From the NCBI RefSeq assembly GCF_958295425.1, contig NC_081137.1, positions 13,902,454 to 13,966,453 of the forward strand: DNA of 64,000 nt, in the 5' to 3' direction. Below the pieces are notes generated by a model. That model was not told the DNA's origin. It searched no databases and saw only the letters and a program-made list of their open reading frames with translations. The position numbers and the translations under genes were made by a program. The stretch is from Solea solea (Eukaryota > Chordata > Actinopteri > Pleuronectiformes > Soleidae). This document shows positions 1 to 15,100 of the stretch, piece after piece; the stretch's first letter is position 1; every line of letters begins with the position of its first letter.

Positions 1-1037
1 AAATTGTATAAAATGTGGATCTCTGTAACCTGGTGTATCATTAAACATATTAATATTTATATTAAAAATGACCTACTACTTACTTAAAGTATTTACATTA
101 ATGCACCTTTTATGTAATATGACCACTGAATATCCAACCTACAATCGACAACAGGCATATTAAAGTAATTAATAAGAGGGTGCTGTGAGCACAGCTTGGC
201 CTGTATCTATACCCTCTTTACCAATCAGAAGAAGGCAACAGTAAATTAAACACATTTGTTGATTGTGATGATGGTAAGAAATACAATCATACATTATGAA
301 TGCATATAAATGTAATAACAATGGAGGACATCCATTGTTGTCGTCAAGCAACGTCAGACATCAAGCTTTGTATGAGAATAGACAGTGCACGATTAACTAG
401 ACTTTCATGAGATACAAACACCAATCGTAAGAGAGTTATGTTTTTCTGTCGCCAAATCACGGACTGTCGTGGATGGAGGCGGTCTAACCGTACCGTAACA
501 TTTTACTCTGGTTGCCCAAGGGAAGGGTACCAAAAAAAGGAGTGGTTGCTGCCGGTTATTTTGGTACTATTCCCAACGGAAAAGCAAACAAAATATGTAC
601 CATACTGTACCAAACCCTTCCACTCGGTGGAAACGGGCTATAGCTCACTTTTTACCCCACCCTCAATGTCACTCAGGTTACATACAGACAGCAACTGTCA
701 CAATGAAAGGTTCTCGACAACAATGATTGGCTTCTGCAATCTCACCCCACGTTTTATTTTTTTTTTACTTAATTTAACATTTAAACTGGAGCAACTGAAG
801 TAAAAAAAATGTGGGTTTCATATCTTTGTGGGATTTGCGTTGCATGGGCAACTGCCGAAATGTCTTTGCAATGACTTATGGCAACGTAATTGACTTGTAT
901 GTTTCATTGCCTGAAAAATGTGTATGTCGAATTAGAACTACTTGCATTGAGAGCACTAGCCAAATTTAGAAAAACACATATGTTGGCTGAAACACAACGA
1001 TTATGTAAAAAACAACAAAGCAGCGGGAAGTTTTTAC

Positions 1038-1148
1038 CTGTTGGTGCCGTGTGCCAGAAAAAGTGTACTGGACAGAATGCGATGGATATCTGCTCTGCTC
1101 ACTGCTGAAGCTCCCCTGGCTGGGGGGGTAGCCCGAGCTACTCGACAT
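1038..1148 (-). CDS. ncor1: ncor1, first coding exon (5' end only): nuclear receptor corepressor 1
   Basis: The minus strand encodes a 37-residue peptide starting MSSSSGYPPSQGSFSSEQSR and ending TRHQQ, which I recognise as the extreme N-terminus of NCoR1. NCoR1 is the large nuclear scaffold that links unliganded nuclear receptors to HDAC3. ATG is at 1148-1146. The exon closes in phase 0 at 1038, followed by a consensus donor (GTAAAAA, plus-strand 1037-1031). The next exon was not found in 1-1037, so the rest of this very long gene lies beyond the left edge. In mammals NCOR1 lies head-to-head with PIGL, exactly as here, which supports the call. The purine/pyrimidine-rich sequence just above 1148 is probably 5' UTR. 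NCoR2 (SMRT) is the alternative, but the peptide and the pigl neighbour favour NCoR1. Confidence 0.88.
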
Positions 1149-1310
1149 CCTGGCTCAGTGCGACTGAGCTGCTGCTGCTGCGGCTTCACAAATCAGAGAC
1201 TTTAGCTAGACCATGTTTGGAGACACAAACCACCTGCCCCAAGACAGAGACATGAATATGTTTAGTTAGATTTTGATCATCACAATGCATATGTCAATAT
1301 GTGAAATAAA

Positions 1311-1343
1311 AAAAAAAATAAAAAAAAAAATATATATATATAT

Positions 1344-1378
<35 letters not shown>

Positions 1379-1470
1379 TATATATACATATATACACACA
1401 CACACACATACATACATATGTATGTATATATACACACATACATATACATACACACATAAATAAATAATAA
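1311..1470. repeat. Compound microsatellite: A-rich, (TA)n, (CA)n, (CATA)n
   Basis: Poly-A interrupted by T, then TA dinucleotides, then CA and CATA repeats, running into AAAT repeats. Open reading frames on both strands here are low-complexity artefacts. Confidence 0.95.
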
Positions 1471-2129
1471 ATAAAAACACGAGTTGGACTGACACTATTG
1501 AGCAGTTGTTACTGTAACTGTAGCATCAGTAGTAAAAATTGCAGAGGAGCATCACTATGGTATTTAAATATACAGGTATGGACTAACAGTACAATCAATG
1601 GCATTCCAGAAACCACATTACAGCATATTTACTAAAATCACGTCACCATTTTTTACGGGTTACGGGTCTTTGCAGGTGAGTATAAGCTCTCATGTGGGTA
1701 AATGCTTCTGCATACCAAGTGTGATGTGCAGTCAATGTGATCTTTCTCATCAGCAATGGCATTACGATATTGTGGCTTCAACTTTTTCAGTCAATTTTTA
1801 TTCAAATATTTGCTTCCGATGGATACACATTCAGAATGAGTAATGTCAATGAAATCACTCCTCTCTTCTTCAGGGCTGGCAAGTGATCATCGTCTATATC
1901 CGTTTATCAAGTCAAATGATTGAGCTCATCATCACAAGACGTGAACTCCACCATTCCTGTGACCCAAATTTACTGCAGTTTATGTGGTTACAATTGATGA
2001 CATAGGTCTTCACGAGGTTTGAATTAAATTCAATATATACTCCCCTATGCTCCAAGTTTAACATGAAGGGATGTAAATTTAACTGATTGCCTACAAAACT
2101 AAAGCATAGGAACAATCTCTGAACAACTA

Positions 2130-2490
2130 ATGTAGGGCTGCAACAATTATATCGATTACCAAATTAATCGTCAAATATTTTGATAATCAAGTGTTATTTC
2201 AATAATTATTAGAACACGTTTCACGATTTTTCAGCTTCTTAAATGTGAATACTCTCTGGTTCATTTGCTCCATATAACAAAGAAGCCATTAAAACTGAAT
2301 CATTTTGGTTTGTGGACAAAAGAAGACATTTGAGAACATCATCATTTCCAGGTTTGGTAAACACTGATCAACATTTTTCAACATTTTTTGACATTTTCTG
2401 ACAGTAGACAAGTACTCAACTAATCTAGAAAGTAATCGATAGATTAATCAATTATGAAAATAATTGTTAGTTAGAGTCCGAAACTGATTA
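2130..2490 (+). mobile_element. hAT-type MITE remnant ('gggctgcaac' family), copy 1
   Basis: It begins TAGGGCTGCAACAATTAT and carries the internal motifs AAAACTGAATCATTTT and GACATTTGAGAACATCATCA. Recognisable relatives lie at 46822-47035, 52767-53072, 60623-60898 and inside the large repeat block (about 29930-30036, 35400-35578, 39650-39845). The copy at 52767-53072 keeps both ends (start GAGCTGAAAC, end GTTGCAGCCCTAG), which shows the terminal inverted repeat. Non-autonomous, no coding capacity. Confidence 0.65.
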
Positions 2491-5400
2491 TTAAAAATAT
2501 TGGGCCATGTTGTAAGTTCAGCTCTAACAAATATCCAATCAGCATGTGTTAACTTAAGTTTACTGTTGATGGGTTTGTTATTACAGAGGGTGAGCAGTGT
2601 AGGTCAAAATATTGGCAGCATTTCTTTCAGAAAATTGTTTACGATTAACATAGATAGACATTTTCAATATAAACATCAGCGAATAAGTTGCTGGTAAGTA
2701 TGCAGATGCATTCAATTACTTTAATTAAATGGAGAAACAGCAGTGCTTTGAGCTTATTCGAATGTAAATAAAGTCATAGGATAGGAGGCAAGATGATGCT
2801 TCTCAAAGGGAAAATGTACTGCAGGCTGTTGAGCAATTACTTATTAGCAGCAATTATTTCAGAGACAGACACAGGTTTAGTTGGACAAGTAAAATCTATA
2901 TTTATACAAAATAGTTAAATGCCTGTACATAACTGCATTAACTGCTCAAATTCTATGATTGTGTTATTAAGCCCAAAGAATTATTAAGGTATTTATACTC
3001 ATATTGTTTATTTATTGTAAATGTTATCATATTTAGTACATTAAACATTAAAGCTAATTATTCAAATTCAAATTCAAATCAAATCAGATGGTCTGTATTA
3101 ATTTAAAGGAATGGGCATGGTGCATTATTTCATGGGTATAAGTATCTGCGGGTTTAATGAATTGTTGTGCAGCATTAATCATGGTTTCAGCTTCTCTCTC
3201 ATACTGGCACTACTTCAGGACATCAATGCTAAAGATTAACAAATCAATCCCTCTTGATTGGCTCAGTTAAGTAATGTACGAAGAATGGGACACAAGAGAA
3301 AGCCGGAAAGCAGCAACTCAGGCAACAAAATCATACTGCCAAAGACACACAGGAAACTTTTACATTAACCGGATTTATCTTGTTCTTTCTGTCATTCTTC
3401 AAAGGAATCTATCTTAAGAATTTTGTGTTCTGCTGGATGTGTCATTCTTATTCTGGGCCTACAAGATTTATAGCATGACCACCATGCCAAGACATTACGA
3501 TGCTTACTTCAGGATTGGAAAAGCTACAACCACTGCCACCATAGCCAGGGAGGGAAGATGTTGGGGTTTTTTTTTCTCCTTTCAGTCCGCAGACCACAGC
3601 ATTTGGTGGGTCCCACAATTAAAATCACTTTCACTATTTTAAAAAAAATCTAAAAATATCAACATCTTGACAATGTGGCAAGTAACTAACCAGCAGGTAG
3701 CCATGTTTTCAGCACGAGCAAGCATTTGTGTCTCAACCTGGTTCCCGGTGCAGGGAAAACATAAAGTGCAGTCAGCACTGACTATCTGGCAGGTACCTCA
3801 TACAAACACACATGAAAAAAAGTATTTTCATTATTTTATTGCCGATGATAAATGGCAAAAAGAAATTACTATAGAAGTTTAACAAATAATTATCATGACA
3901 CATGTCAAATAATTAAAGATTGACTTTGAGTGAAAGTTGACAAACGAGTTCAGGAGAATCTGCCAAAGTTTTTTTAGTTGAATTGGCTTTTTATCCACAT
4001 GAAATGTTTGTGTGTCTTTCAACCAATACACGATTTGGGAAAACAATGATGTCATAATCTCACATCTCTCTTGTACAAAAGAGGATTGGGACCACACGTG
4101 AAGCCAGAATTCTTAGATTAAAGTCAGAATTGTGACTATAAACTCGAGATGAAAGAATTCTGAACTGTCACGTGTTCATAATGCTCTTCCGTACTTTTGA
4201 TCTTGCATTGGCTAGTGCTCTTTCTGTAGCCATCTTCCTCTTCTTGTGTTTTTCAGACAATGTTCGGTTTATTGACTTTATGATAACTTTTCTTTCCTTA
4301 GTCGCCCTGGCTTGGTTCGTTCTGTCTCCGTCTGTCAGCATTTCTTCTCGTTCTGATTGTATAAACTGTAATGTATAGTTATTATAAGTTACGTTTGTTG
4401 ATTTGATTTGAGGTGACATGTAATGTAATGAGGTTTAACACATATATGCAAACCACTAATTTTTTTAATAAAACTTGGTGGAAGGGTTCGCTTCGGTCAA
4501 AGAGTAAACAACACAGTTTGAAAATATTACTTAATTACTGGTGGTGATCAACTGAGGTTTGCAAGTGCTTCATCAAGTTTGTATGTCTGTTTGTGAGTAT
4601 CAAAAGGAACAAGTGGATTTTTTTGGTTAAATTATGTGGAGATGTAGGTGATGGGCCAAAGCAGAAAATATTAGATTGTGTTAGAGATCAGGACACAGCT
4701 CTAGATTCAGGATATTTTTTAAACAGCTGTTAACCTTGTGAGATAAGGGTGTGTACTGACACTGTGGGAAACTGAGCGTCCTTGGTAGAGGTTGCTTTCT
4801 CTAGTTTTCACACGTGGTTGATAATCATTGATTCTGGAAAAAAAAAACAGTCGACTAGAAGGATATAGTCGTCTTTAAAGTGGTGTTGCTTAAATTTCAA
4901 ATCTACAGTTTTTCCCAAATATTAAAAGCACTTTTAATTGCAAGAGAAGCAAGACAAGACCTGCTGGGCTAAAGCCTGTCACAGTACCCTTCATGTTTAA
5001 CAAGAGTTAACACTCATCATCATCATTGTTAATAATAATAATAATAATAAAGTAACTGAAGAGGTGGAATTAAGATATTTGAATACTTATCATCTACATA
5101 AGCAGCTGCTGTGCCTGATAGTGATCTAAATGTGTGTTGTTTAGTGTTAGCTTACATAGACATCCAACATTTAATTGCACACATTCAACACCAGTTTGTG
5201 AAAAAACTCATCCCATCCATTCAATCTCATTCCCTTTATAAGAACATACTGAACGTAGATAATATAAATTATGAGCAATAAATCAGCTCCTTTGTGTTTT
5301 CCTTAATCCATCATTCCCATTTCGATACCTTACATTATATGTGCCGATGTGATTACGGTATTATGAGCTACACGCATGCAGTGCACACTGCTCCGGTCAG

Positions 5401-6652
5401 TTTTTGTTGTTCCCACAAAAGCTCTTATTTAAGTTATTTTTAAGGCATTTAAAGTGTTTCTAGTAATTTGAGAGAAATCCCAGCCGTCGTGGTGAACCTC
5501 GTTTCGCCATGCACTCTCTGAACGAGAGAAATACTGTCGCTGAGCCTTATTATTGTTATCTTTACCAGTTCTGTAAACGCATTTGGTTTTATATCCTATC
5601 TTGGGGGATGGGTCCACAACAGAGAGCTGTCCCGGAAATGCACCAAAACACGCTCAAATAAATACACCACCTTAAAAGTGCATGCTACTTTTCCACTTTG
5701 GTATTAAATCGTGACGTTCCAATTGTTGTTGTTGTTGTTGTCCCTTGCTAGCTAACTTAGCCTGTAATTCACCTTAGAATTCTCCACCACGTCGCCATCT
5801 TGCAAGGCAGATTTTAGCGTAGACCGGGGCGCTTAAAATGACACTAGGACATGTTGCTTTGGTTCACATTAATGATTTGTACTCACCTCATGTTTAGAAA
5901 ATATACCGATAGGAGAGGAAGTTACCCCTGGATAGAGATATGTGTCAATAGTTGATTGTAAATCCGCGGGTTGTGGTCTGTGGACGACTGTGCAGACTGA
6001 AGGCTGCGCCGCATTTGTCGGTCGACGTCCTGATAGGGTAAAATAAATTATCTATACTCGCCCGACTCATATGATGCTGACATCACTTAACAGATAAATA
6101 TACACGGTGCAATTTATAATATTACAATTTCTTAAGTTGGTGGCCTATTGTATCACTTGTCTTTGATCAATACTTAAAATAATATTTTAGAGTTTTATAT
6201 ACCTGTAAGGATATTGTGGTGTTACAACCAAATCGCCCCGTCAACTATGCTATCGTCTGTGGTGTTTGTAGTTTTCACTTTTCAAAAATACAAAGCGTAT
6301 TATGTGCATACAACTCCTTTCTGTAGTTGATGGGTCGCATTTCCTTAAATACGCTAGACAATTATTTTTAAACAAAGTCAATACTTTGTTTCCCCTCATG
6401 CGTTTATTTAATCTCAAATTAACAGAGGACGCCTCAGTGACTTCGTGCGAACAAAACACTTATCGCCTGGCTGTAATTGCGCAATTGTGCGTTGTTTAAT
6501 TCGGTTCTGATAACTTGTGCGTACTGTAAATAACAGGTGACCTAAAATGTACTCTGCAAACTTCCAGAGGAGATGATGATGAAGTAAACCGCGTACTTGT
6601 ATTACAGCACGCGGAACTACCAGTGAGTGTGTTGTCTCTACACGGACTGTTT

Positions 6653-9036
6653 ATGGTTGCGGTCAAAATAATGAGCGTTTACTTGGTTTTCGTCATTGTT
6701 TTCTTGTATCTAGTTTGGATAAAATGCATTTATTATCAACATCGGCGAACTTTGGCGAAGTCGTTGAAACGTATAATGGACGTTGTGTCAGGCAGAGAAA
6801 CAGACGGCGCTGACGTCAGAGCCCTGATTGTCACTGCACACCCGGATGATGAATGCATGTTCTTCGCGCCAACGATTATACGACTTGTTGAGTTAAATGC
6901 CAGCGTGCATCTGCTGTGTTTGTCTGAAGGTATGGTGACAGCACAGTCATGTTTGTTTGTATGATATTGTCATGGGTTTTTGTTATCTAGCTTTAGCCTG
7001 TCATGGTTACGTGTTGCTCACGTGATTAATTAGGAAACTGTAAAACAAAAGTAAACTTGCATTCCAGTGAAAGTAGAATTGTACCTCTTCCACATCACTG
7101 GGTGTAAACCTCACACACATCTGTGTTGTGGGAATTGTTTTGTCCATCGTCAAAACAATAACAGCAAATAGAATAGTTATATAGTGATTATTGACATTTT
7201 TCACACAACATACAGGTAGTAGACAGAATGTATATACATTATTCAGACTTGTGATATTTTTCTTTTACCTTAAGTTTAGTCTGATGTGTCCTTCAAATGT
7301 CAAACAGGCAACTACTACAGTCAAGGAGCTCAGCGTAAGCAAGAACTTCTCAACAGCTGTGCCGTGTTGGGGATACCAGCATCCAGAATCACCATAGTTG
7401 ACCACAAGTGAGCAGCCTTCAACATACAAATGATGAATATTTCCTGATTTGGCGTTGGAAGAATCTGAGATTGCTTTGATGTATATCATTGATTCTTTTG
7501 ACGTGTGAGTGTTTGTACATGTCCACTGGTGTGACAGTAGCTCGGTGGGAGAGCAAGTGGTCTTTCAACTGGAAGGTTGTGGGTTCCCAGCTCCACAAGT
7601 CTACATGCCAATGTGTCCTTAGGCAAGACACTTAACCCCAAATTGATCCAGATGGCTGCTGTGCCAGCATTGTTTGAATGGATATGAAAGATTTTTGGTA
7701 GAAAATGCACGGCACATGGAATGCACTGTGTGAAAGTGTGAGTGAATTGTTATGAATGGAAAAACTGTAGTGTAAAGCAGCTTTGAGTGGTCATCAAGAT
7801 GATAAATGTGCTGTATAAATACAGTCCATTTGCTGAATCTGAATATAGTTCACAAATGTAATTATCTGATGAACGAACCATGTTGTTGCAGATTTTAAGC
7901 AATTAGCAGCCCTGAAACAGGAATGAAGAAATGTAGTTTGGGTTTTATGTGGTAAATATCTCTTTGAACTATTAATTTGAGAAAATTATGGAAAATATTT
8001 ACCAGAATGTATATTTTATTTCCAGTTATTATTGCTGAGTATCCACATGTTTCTCTGAGCTGTTGGTCCTACAGAGCCTCCTAAAAAGCTTTAAAATGTG
8101 ATGAACAAATCTGTTCTCACTTACTTAACTAGTACATATTGGTACTACCCAAATGTCATCCCCCATTCCTTAATGTCTAACAGACAAATTTGTCATGTTA
8201 ATTTTTGTCTTAGTGTCAGTGCAAGGTTTTCTGGACATTAACTCTTGTGGAAAAATCTTTGACCTGAGCACCTGTTGTGAATTAGTGATTAAGACGTTCA
8301 TGAAGTACCATCAATCATATATAGAAACATATTGAGATTGTCAATGTGACGGTTAAGGCCTCTAAGTTATAAATTGCCATAATTCATAACCATTGACATG
8401 TCATGTTAACAGTGGTGAGCAGAACTTGGAGACAGAACTTCAAACTGTGTTGTTGTCCAAATTCTTGTGGATCGCTTGTGTTTCCTTCTATATTATGTTT
8501 TGTTGTTGATCCAGCTGTAGGACTTTCAGTCCCCCTGGCTCTTGCTGTTGGCAAGGTTGAGTTTCAGAGAAAATAGTTTCTGAAGGTGAAGTTGAAATGG
8601 GGATTTTTTTTGTTTTTTGGCTGTGAATCAACCCTGCAGCTTCCCTTGAAAATGTTTGCAGCTTCTAGGAACCTCTAGGCAAGCCTACATGTAAGAGTCT
8701 ATGTTGTATCAGGAGCACTGTATGAACTTTCCACCAACCTGGAACGCACAGTAATAAGCTGGCAGTGTGCCGAGGTTCTCTGCCCCAACGAACATTGTTG
8801 CTGTGTGTGTGTGTGTGTGTCTGTGACTTCACAGCTTTATCGGCTTGTGCACACAGAATATAGTTGAACTTTGATCTCAGTGCTGTCTGCACTTCTGTTG
8901 AACTGGAGTGTTGCCCGTTTTCCCTTTCTGTGTATTCTGTTGTTTGCCTGAAGCACACACCTGATCAGAACTTTGAGAGTCCCAGCCCCTCTCACTCACA
9001 ACCAAGCTCTCTCTCTGTTACTCTCTCTCTCTCCCT

Positions 9037-9127
<91 letters not shown>

Positions 9128-12100
9128 TCTCTCTCTCGCTCTCTCTCAGTGCCCTCCCTCTGTCCCACCCTCCCCTCCTCCTGTCCCATGTCTGCTGAAG
9201 CCAACTGCCAAGGTCTGTGGGATACATTTTGGCAGCACTTTGAACCCGGCTAATGTAGGTCATTGCAGACTGTTTTTCTCTTTGTGTGTCTTTTACATGG
9301 TTAGCGAGGCTCTGGCTTTGCTCTTTAACTCCCCTCTGTCCAAATATGCGCACATGTACATACTTAACATGACCTTTTCCTGTTTTTTCTTTCTGATAAT
9401 TTTATTGAGCAGAAATGGGAGGGGGGGGTGGTAGAAGTGCAATCACTGTTGGCCAGTTAAACACCGTACAAAATAATTACAATGGCACATGGTATTATTA
9501 CCATATAATAACCAAGTATTTAAGAGGCTGTCATTGAAGTCATCCAAGGTAATGTCGAGTGTAAAACAAAAAAAATGAAAGTCTTAGCACGTAGCAAGTA
9601 GGAATCTTTTTTTTTCTTGCAAAGAAAGGTTTAATTTTTTACATAAATGCAAACACTGAACAAAACACATGCTGTATATTGGAAAGGCTGCCATGTTTGT
9701 TTCACTGTAGTCTGGTGAAGCATCCATCTTAATAAGGCCGTGTCACCTGAGATCTGGTCTTGGTTTGAGTTCATTTAACTTTAATTTACTAATGAATGGT
9801 TTAAACTGCTTTAAACAAACTCCTAAACTTTACCATAGTCTTTGGTTTCTAAAAAAGTTTTTTTTATTTAGTTTTGAAAATGAGGTTTTTTGAGTTTTCT
9901 AGTAGTTGAGTCTTCGTTTGTTTTGTGTCCATAAGCTTTCAGATGTGCATACATACAGACAAATTAACTAATGTTCCAAAAAACATTTCCTACGAGTGCT
10001 AAAATGTTACTTATGTCATGAAAAACACATTTTAAATGTTACTAATGTTGCAAGAACATGTTACTAGTTACCCAAAAACATGTTTTTGCATTAAAGATAG
10101 GATACATATTTTTTTAAAAGCTCTCACTTGTTGCACTTCAAAATAAACCACTATGTCTGTATGTTGGCAAAATAAACTGCATTTACAAGCAACTTAAGTG
10201 AAATATTAAAGATATTTTCATGTCTGATCGTCACAATAATGAAAATTCTCCACAATTAACTTACTGTGGATGTTTTTTTTGTCACATTGTACAATAAAAT
10301 CATATATCATTCCATCTTCAGCGAAAATATTGTCCATCATGGAGAAGCTGTTTTAAAACACTGTAGTCGTCAACACCAAGCTACATTATGGCTGTGTCTT
10401 TGTACTGTCGTCTCATTCATCACAGTAATGTGATGCACTGACTCCACTAGTCTTTTGTTTTCAAGTTGAGATCTCAGCTTCACAGCTGAAGTGTAGGGTG
10501 CAGTGTGGGTCATATCTCTTCCCGACAGATCTGGGTGAAACAGCCCAGTTTCCCAAGATGATGCAAACAACACATGGATTCCGCTTTAAAATGGGATATT
10601 TTCCTCTAATGCTCACTGAATAGGACAGCTTTGTTGACAGTATCTGGGGCTCCAGTGCATGTTGGGGCTTTTGTGATCAAGCTTGATGTAAGCACGCTCT
10701 GCTGACTCTCCACTTGCACTAGCTTGACCTCCGTCTGCTCCCAGGACTCCATTATTATAGCTACTCTCGACACAAATCCAACCAATCCACTTCTTCATCG
10801 GTCTCTATCTCACCCACACCACATCTCCTTCTAACTCTGTCACTGACGATAACATTCCTCACCATTACTTTGCTTGAACTAAATCCCAATCTGAAAGCTA
10901 TTGTTTTTGATTGGATTATTATAAATCCCTGTGTGAATGTAAACACAGAGCTCAGCACAAGTTTCTGAAAAGGGAAAGCCACTTTCACCGCAGTTACACT
11001 CTACTCTCACACATGGTTTAAATATGCATTGAACGGTGAGTAAAAATAGACTTGGCTGAGATACACGCACATGGTAGAGTGAGGTAAATTGTGAAGAGAG
11101 ATGTTCCAGCCCTGCCATTAACCTCTTGCTGTGCTTTTATACTAGAAACATTTGTCACCCTCACACGTCGGCCTCTGCCTTGTACTACAGTTGTCATTTT
11201 ATCACATCAGATTTGTTTCTGTAAAGTTTACCTTTTAAAATAAACCTAACAGCGTTAATTCAATGGTTGCTTGTATGAGAGCTTATTTCCTTTTACCCAC
11301 AGTCCTCAAAGTCCCTAGGAACACCCCTGGTAAAACCTCCTTCAGCCACTGTAAATCATTGTGAAAAGCTTTTTACATGCTTCATTATTACGCTTAGAAA
11401 TGGTGGGTGTGCTGTAAGCATTTAGTGGCATCGCAGCCATTTCCAGCAGGACATTTAATCTGACTGTGTGGACAGAAGTCTGGCAGTTTTACAGGACTGT
11501 GGTCCATGTGACCAGTCTAAACAAGCGCTCTCTCTCTCTCCTCTCTCTCACACACACACACACACACACTCACACAGACACAGAATCCCCTTACTGGGCT
11601 AAAGTTCAACAGCTGCACATAGATGCCTGCAAGCAATAAGACATCCATATGCAAAGTTACAAAAGTGAGCTGGGGAGGTTACTTTAGGACGTTTGTACTG
11701 TTGCCATGGCAAAGCTGACAATCAGCCCGCATCCTGCTTGAGAAAGGTCAGGTTTCTTGTATCTTTTGTTCATTTTTCTTACCCCCCCCCCCCCCCCCCC
11801 CCCCCCCCGCAGACTTGTGCTTGGTTACGGTTGTCAAGCTGTAAGACATAATAATAAATAATTAAATTTGAAAAAATACACCAGTGCAAACAAATGGAAC
11901 GTCAAGACCCGGGCCTACAGTGACACCACGGTTTTTTAACTTAGTTGTATGTCTGTATAATTAAGTGTATTACTTCATTAGATGAGATAATCCACAGGGG
12001 TGTCCAAATTAAAAATAAAAATATTATATTTATAATATGTAGGTCACTGGTATCAAAGTGTCACAGCAGCACATTCACACAATGACGGACAGTTTTGAAC

Positions 12101-15100
12101 TATCACTGAACCCCTGACTCTCCGCCCCCTAATCCCTTGGACATTGCCATAGGTGCCCAACACCCCCACTCCGCTGCCCCTGACCCTCACATCACTGCCA
12201 GCCAATAGATTTGTCTCCTAATCCATCACTTCCCTCTGCAAGCTCAACTGTCCTGGCTCATTGTTTGTGACACAGGGGAGGGGAACAACTGTTGACACAC
12301 ACACACACATTCCATGGTATAACCCCCCCCCCCCCCCGACTTTATACATGTATTTGTGTGTATAGATGCACACCGTCACCCATGTGCCACCCTGAGGTGT
12401 GACATGTCACAACATTGATCTTTCTCTATACTTTGTCAAACCAGTTCCTGCACAACTTAATGCTGCCATGCAGTCATGTCAGGTTCCTCTGTATTTCAGC
12501 AACCTAATGCAGAGACTTATTCCATCTACTTATTTTTTCCTTTTCTTTTACTCAGTATATTTGTTGTTCAACATAATAAAATCAAACAATTCTTGACACA
12601 GGGCTACACATTCATCCACATTCATAAGATAAAGACAATTCAAATAAACAATCAGAATGGTATGTACTCCCATATGCAGTCAATTAATTAAACTAATTGC
12701 CAGTACATCAGGGTTTTTTCTAGAATAAAAGACTATGAGGGTAACGCTAATGGCAAAAGTGGGCATTTGAAGGCCTCTAAAGGGGGAAATTATTGTTCCT
12801 CCTTGTATTTTGTATTCTTAAATAGCAAAGAACACAACATCGGGACAACAGAGTTCCCGTGAATTCAAAGCATCATCTGACTGCTTATTTACCACGATGC
12901 TGGTATTTTCGATTGTTTTAAGCAAGACTGCATGTAGTGTAAAGTAGCATAATGAATAGCATCCAACATGCACACAACAATAAAGCATTATGTTAATTTC
13001 AAAACCGATGATGTCATAAAAAGATGTCTGTCCTCAACGTTTTTTGGAAAAAAGGCTGAGAGTTTGGCTCAGACAGGTGTGACGTGTCCCCGTCTTGACC
13101 TGATCCCATGCAAACAGTACGGCTGTCCACACCTACCATTAAAATGTGTTCTGGATGAGTCTCCTGTGATCACATGGAATCAGACCTGCCATCCACACCC
13201 TTCATTCAAATATACACCGACGTAATACGATATCTCTTTGCAAGAACAAAGTGATGTACAAATGAGTCTGCTGTCGGTGTGTTTGAGTGTGTGTGCGCAG
13301 GGTTAGAATTGGGTTTAGGTTAGGGCTAGGTATTTAGTTGTGATGGTTAAAGTTAGGGTAAGGTGCTCAGAGGCCAGTGAACTTCTAGTCTGGTCAGGAT
13401 CGGGCCCAGCAGCTGGTCCAGTGAAAAAAGTTTGGGGGAAAATGAAGTGTTTAGTGAATCATATTTTGATAATCCATTATAATGTTACAATTAAAAAATA
13501 TTAAGAATGATATTGCACACCATTTCAAAGTAAAAGTCTTTTGGTGTAAAGGTCACAACAAAAAACATGTATGATGCAAAATGAATATGTAAATAACAAA
13601 AACAAATAGAATCAAAACATTAGATCGAAAATAAAATAGATAAAAACACTAGATAAACTTATATATAATTAAATGTTTAATTTAATAATGTGATAAATAC
13701 AAACCCCTGGGCTAGGGAATACATTATGTCTCTCATTATGAGTGAGTGAGCAAAGCTGCCCTGCTGTAACATGAAATAAATATAGGTATGACCCATTAGA
13801 AAAGAAATGATGTGACAATTAGTGTTAATATTATGGTGTAGGCTGCAACGTAATATATATTAGCACTGGTTAGTGCAAAAAAATAAAAGCGAAACTGCTG
13901 TGGATCCGACAAAGGCAGGTGAGGAGGCAGTCTCTAATGTAAACTGAGGATGGCTTGCATTCATGCATGCACAGGAATGTGCTCACATGCATCCACAAAC
14001 CTCCGATTGCTTGGTGTGATCTGGATGTGATTAGATCACTCAGGAGGGATGTTAAAGCCAGGTCTTAACAGATGAGGAGGATACTAGGGTCATCTGACAT
14101 TTAACCCCGGGACTCCCCTTCCACCCTCCTTCCTGTTTTCGTTCAAACAAGCAGCATATCTTCAATCGCCAAGTTCAAGTTTCTCTGTACAAAAATCTGG
14201 TGTTTGTTTTATGCCGGAATGAGACTGTTTAGGCTGAGGAACAGTTTACACTGAGTTGATTTCCTCTGACTTCAGTTTTAGTGAAGTTAGAAACACGGAC
14301 ACGTTGCTTCTCCGTATAACAAGAGTCCTTTTCTTTGCTTTCCAGGAAACTTCCAGACGATCCTAAAGCGGAATGGAGCGTCTCTTTGATCTCCTCGGTG
14401 ATTGTGAAGCATGTAAGAGGCCACTCCTTCAACGTGGTATGTTCAGCTTTGTGTTACATTTTTTTGCCTTTCAAAGCTCGTCATTTCCTGTTTGACTTCA
14501 ACTCCGTTTCCCGGCCGTTTCTTTCAGAAACCCCATGTATTGTTTTGTTTGTAACCACGTTTAGGCACCACAGCTTCCGAACCCATTATCCCAGTTCCAC
14601 TGTGGTCTGGGTAACAATCCTGTCAGCCACCGTCTCATTTTGTCCCAGTGCACACTGTATTTTGAGCCTCCCTCACGACAAGGGGAAGTTGCCCCTGCTG
14701 TAATAGAAAGTTCAGACTTGATCTGTGTTTGCACAGAGATCGTTATCGGCCCCGCTGCAGTTCTGCACTATTTGCTAATGGGAATTTGGCACTTTTAGAA
14801 TCAAAATATTTCATCTCAGCAGGGGCAAAAATAGTCACACTCCCGAAGAGACAGAAAGTACTGCAGGAAAAAAAACAAGTTATTTACGGGTAGATGATGA
14901 AGCACAGCTGTGGTCTTCTTACCTTCATTTGCTGATCTCTTTTTAGTCATCAAAGACAACAACAAACAAATTCAGTCTCGTCCCATCCTGTCAAGCTCAG
15001 AGAAAATAGTGCCTGGGGACATTCTTAGATTTGGAGAATCATGTCAATCACTCAAATATCTTCTCTTATGCATATTGACAGGGGAAACATCCAACAAGAT

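Larger units (their letters stand above)
1149..6652. other. ncor1-pigl intergenic region (divergent promoters)
   Basis: No convincing coding exon was seen. The region holds a compound microsatellite (1311-1470), a decayed hAT-type MITE (2130-2490), an (AAT)n run near 5030-5050 and a (GTT)n run at 5721-5740. The relatively GC-rich stretch around 5780-6030 is the best place for the ncor1 5' UTR/promoter. The pigl promoter should lie just upstream of 6653. Neither transcription start can be fixed from sequence alone. Confidence 0.5.

Noticed and set aside
1266..1495. Cys-Val-Tyr or Thr-His-Ile repeat frames
   Set aside because: Products of the (CA)n/(TA)n microsatellite.
4168..4419. Minus-strand 83-codon frame ending ...ERALANARSKVRKSIMNT
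   Set aside because: Basic, exon-like composition, but no recognised family, no convincing splice borders and overlap with an equally long frame on the other strand. Left unannotated.
8864..9434. Frames of 70-153 codons rich in Leu-Ser or Arg-Glu
   Set aside because: Products of the (CT)n microsatellite.
13295..13365. Interstitial telomere-like repeats (GGGTTAG variants)
   Set aside because: Only a few degenerate, irregular units; ordinary low-complexity sequence.
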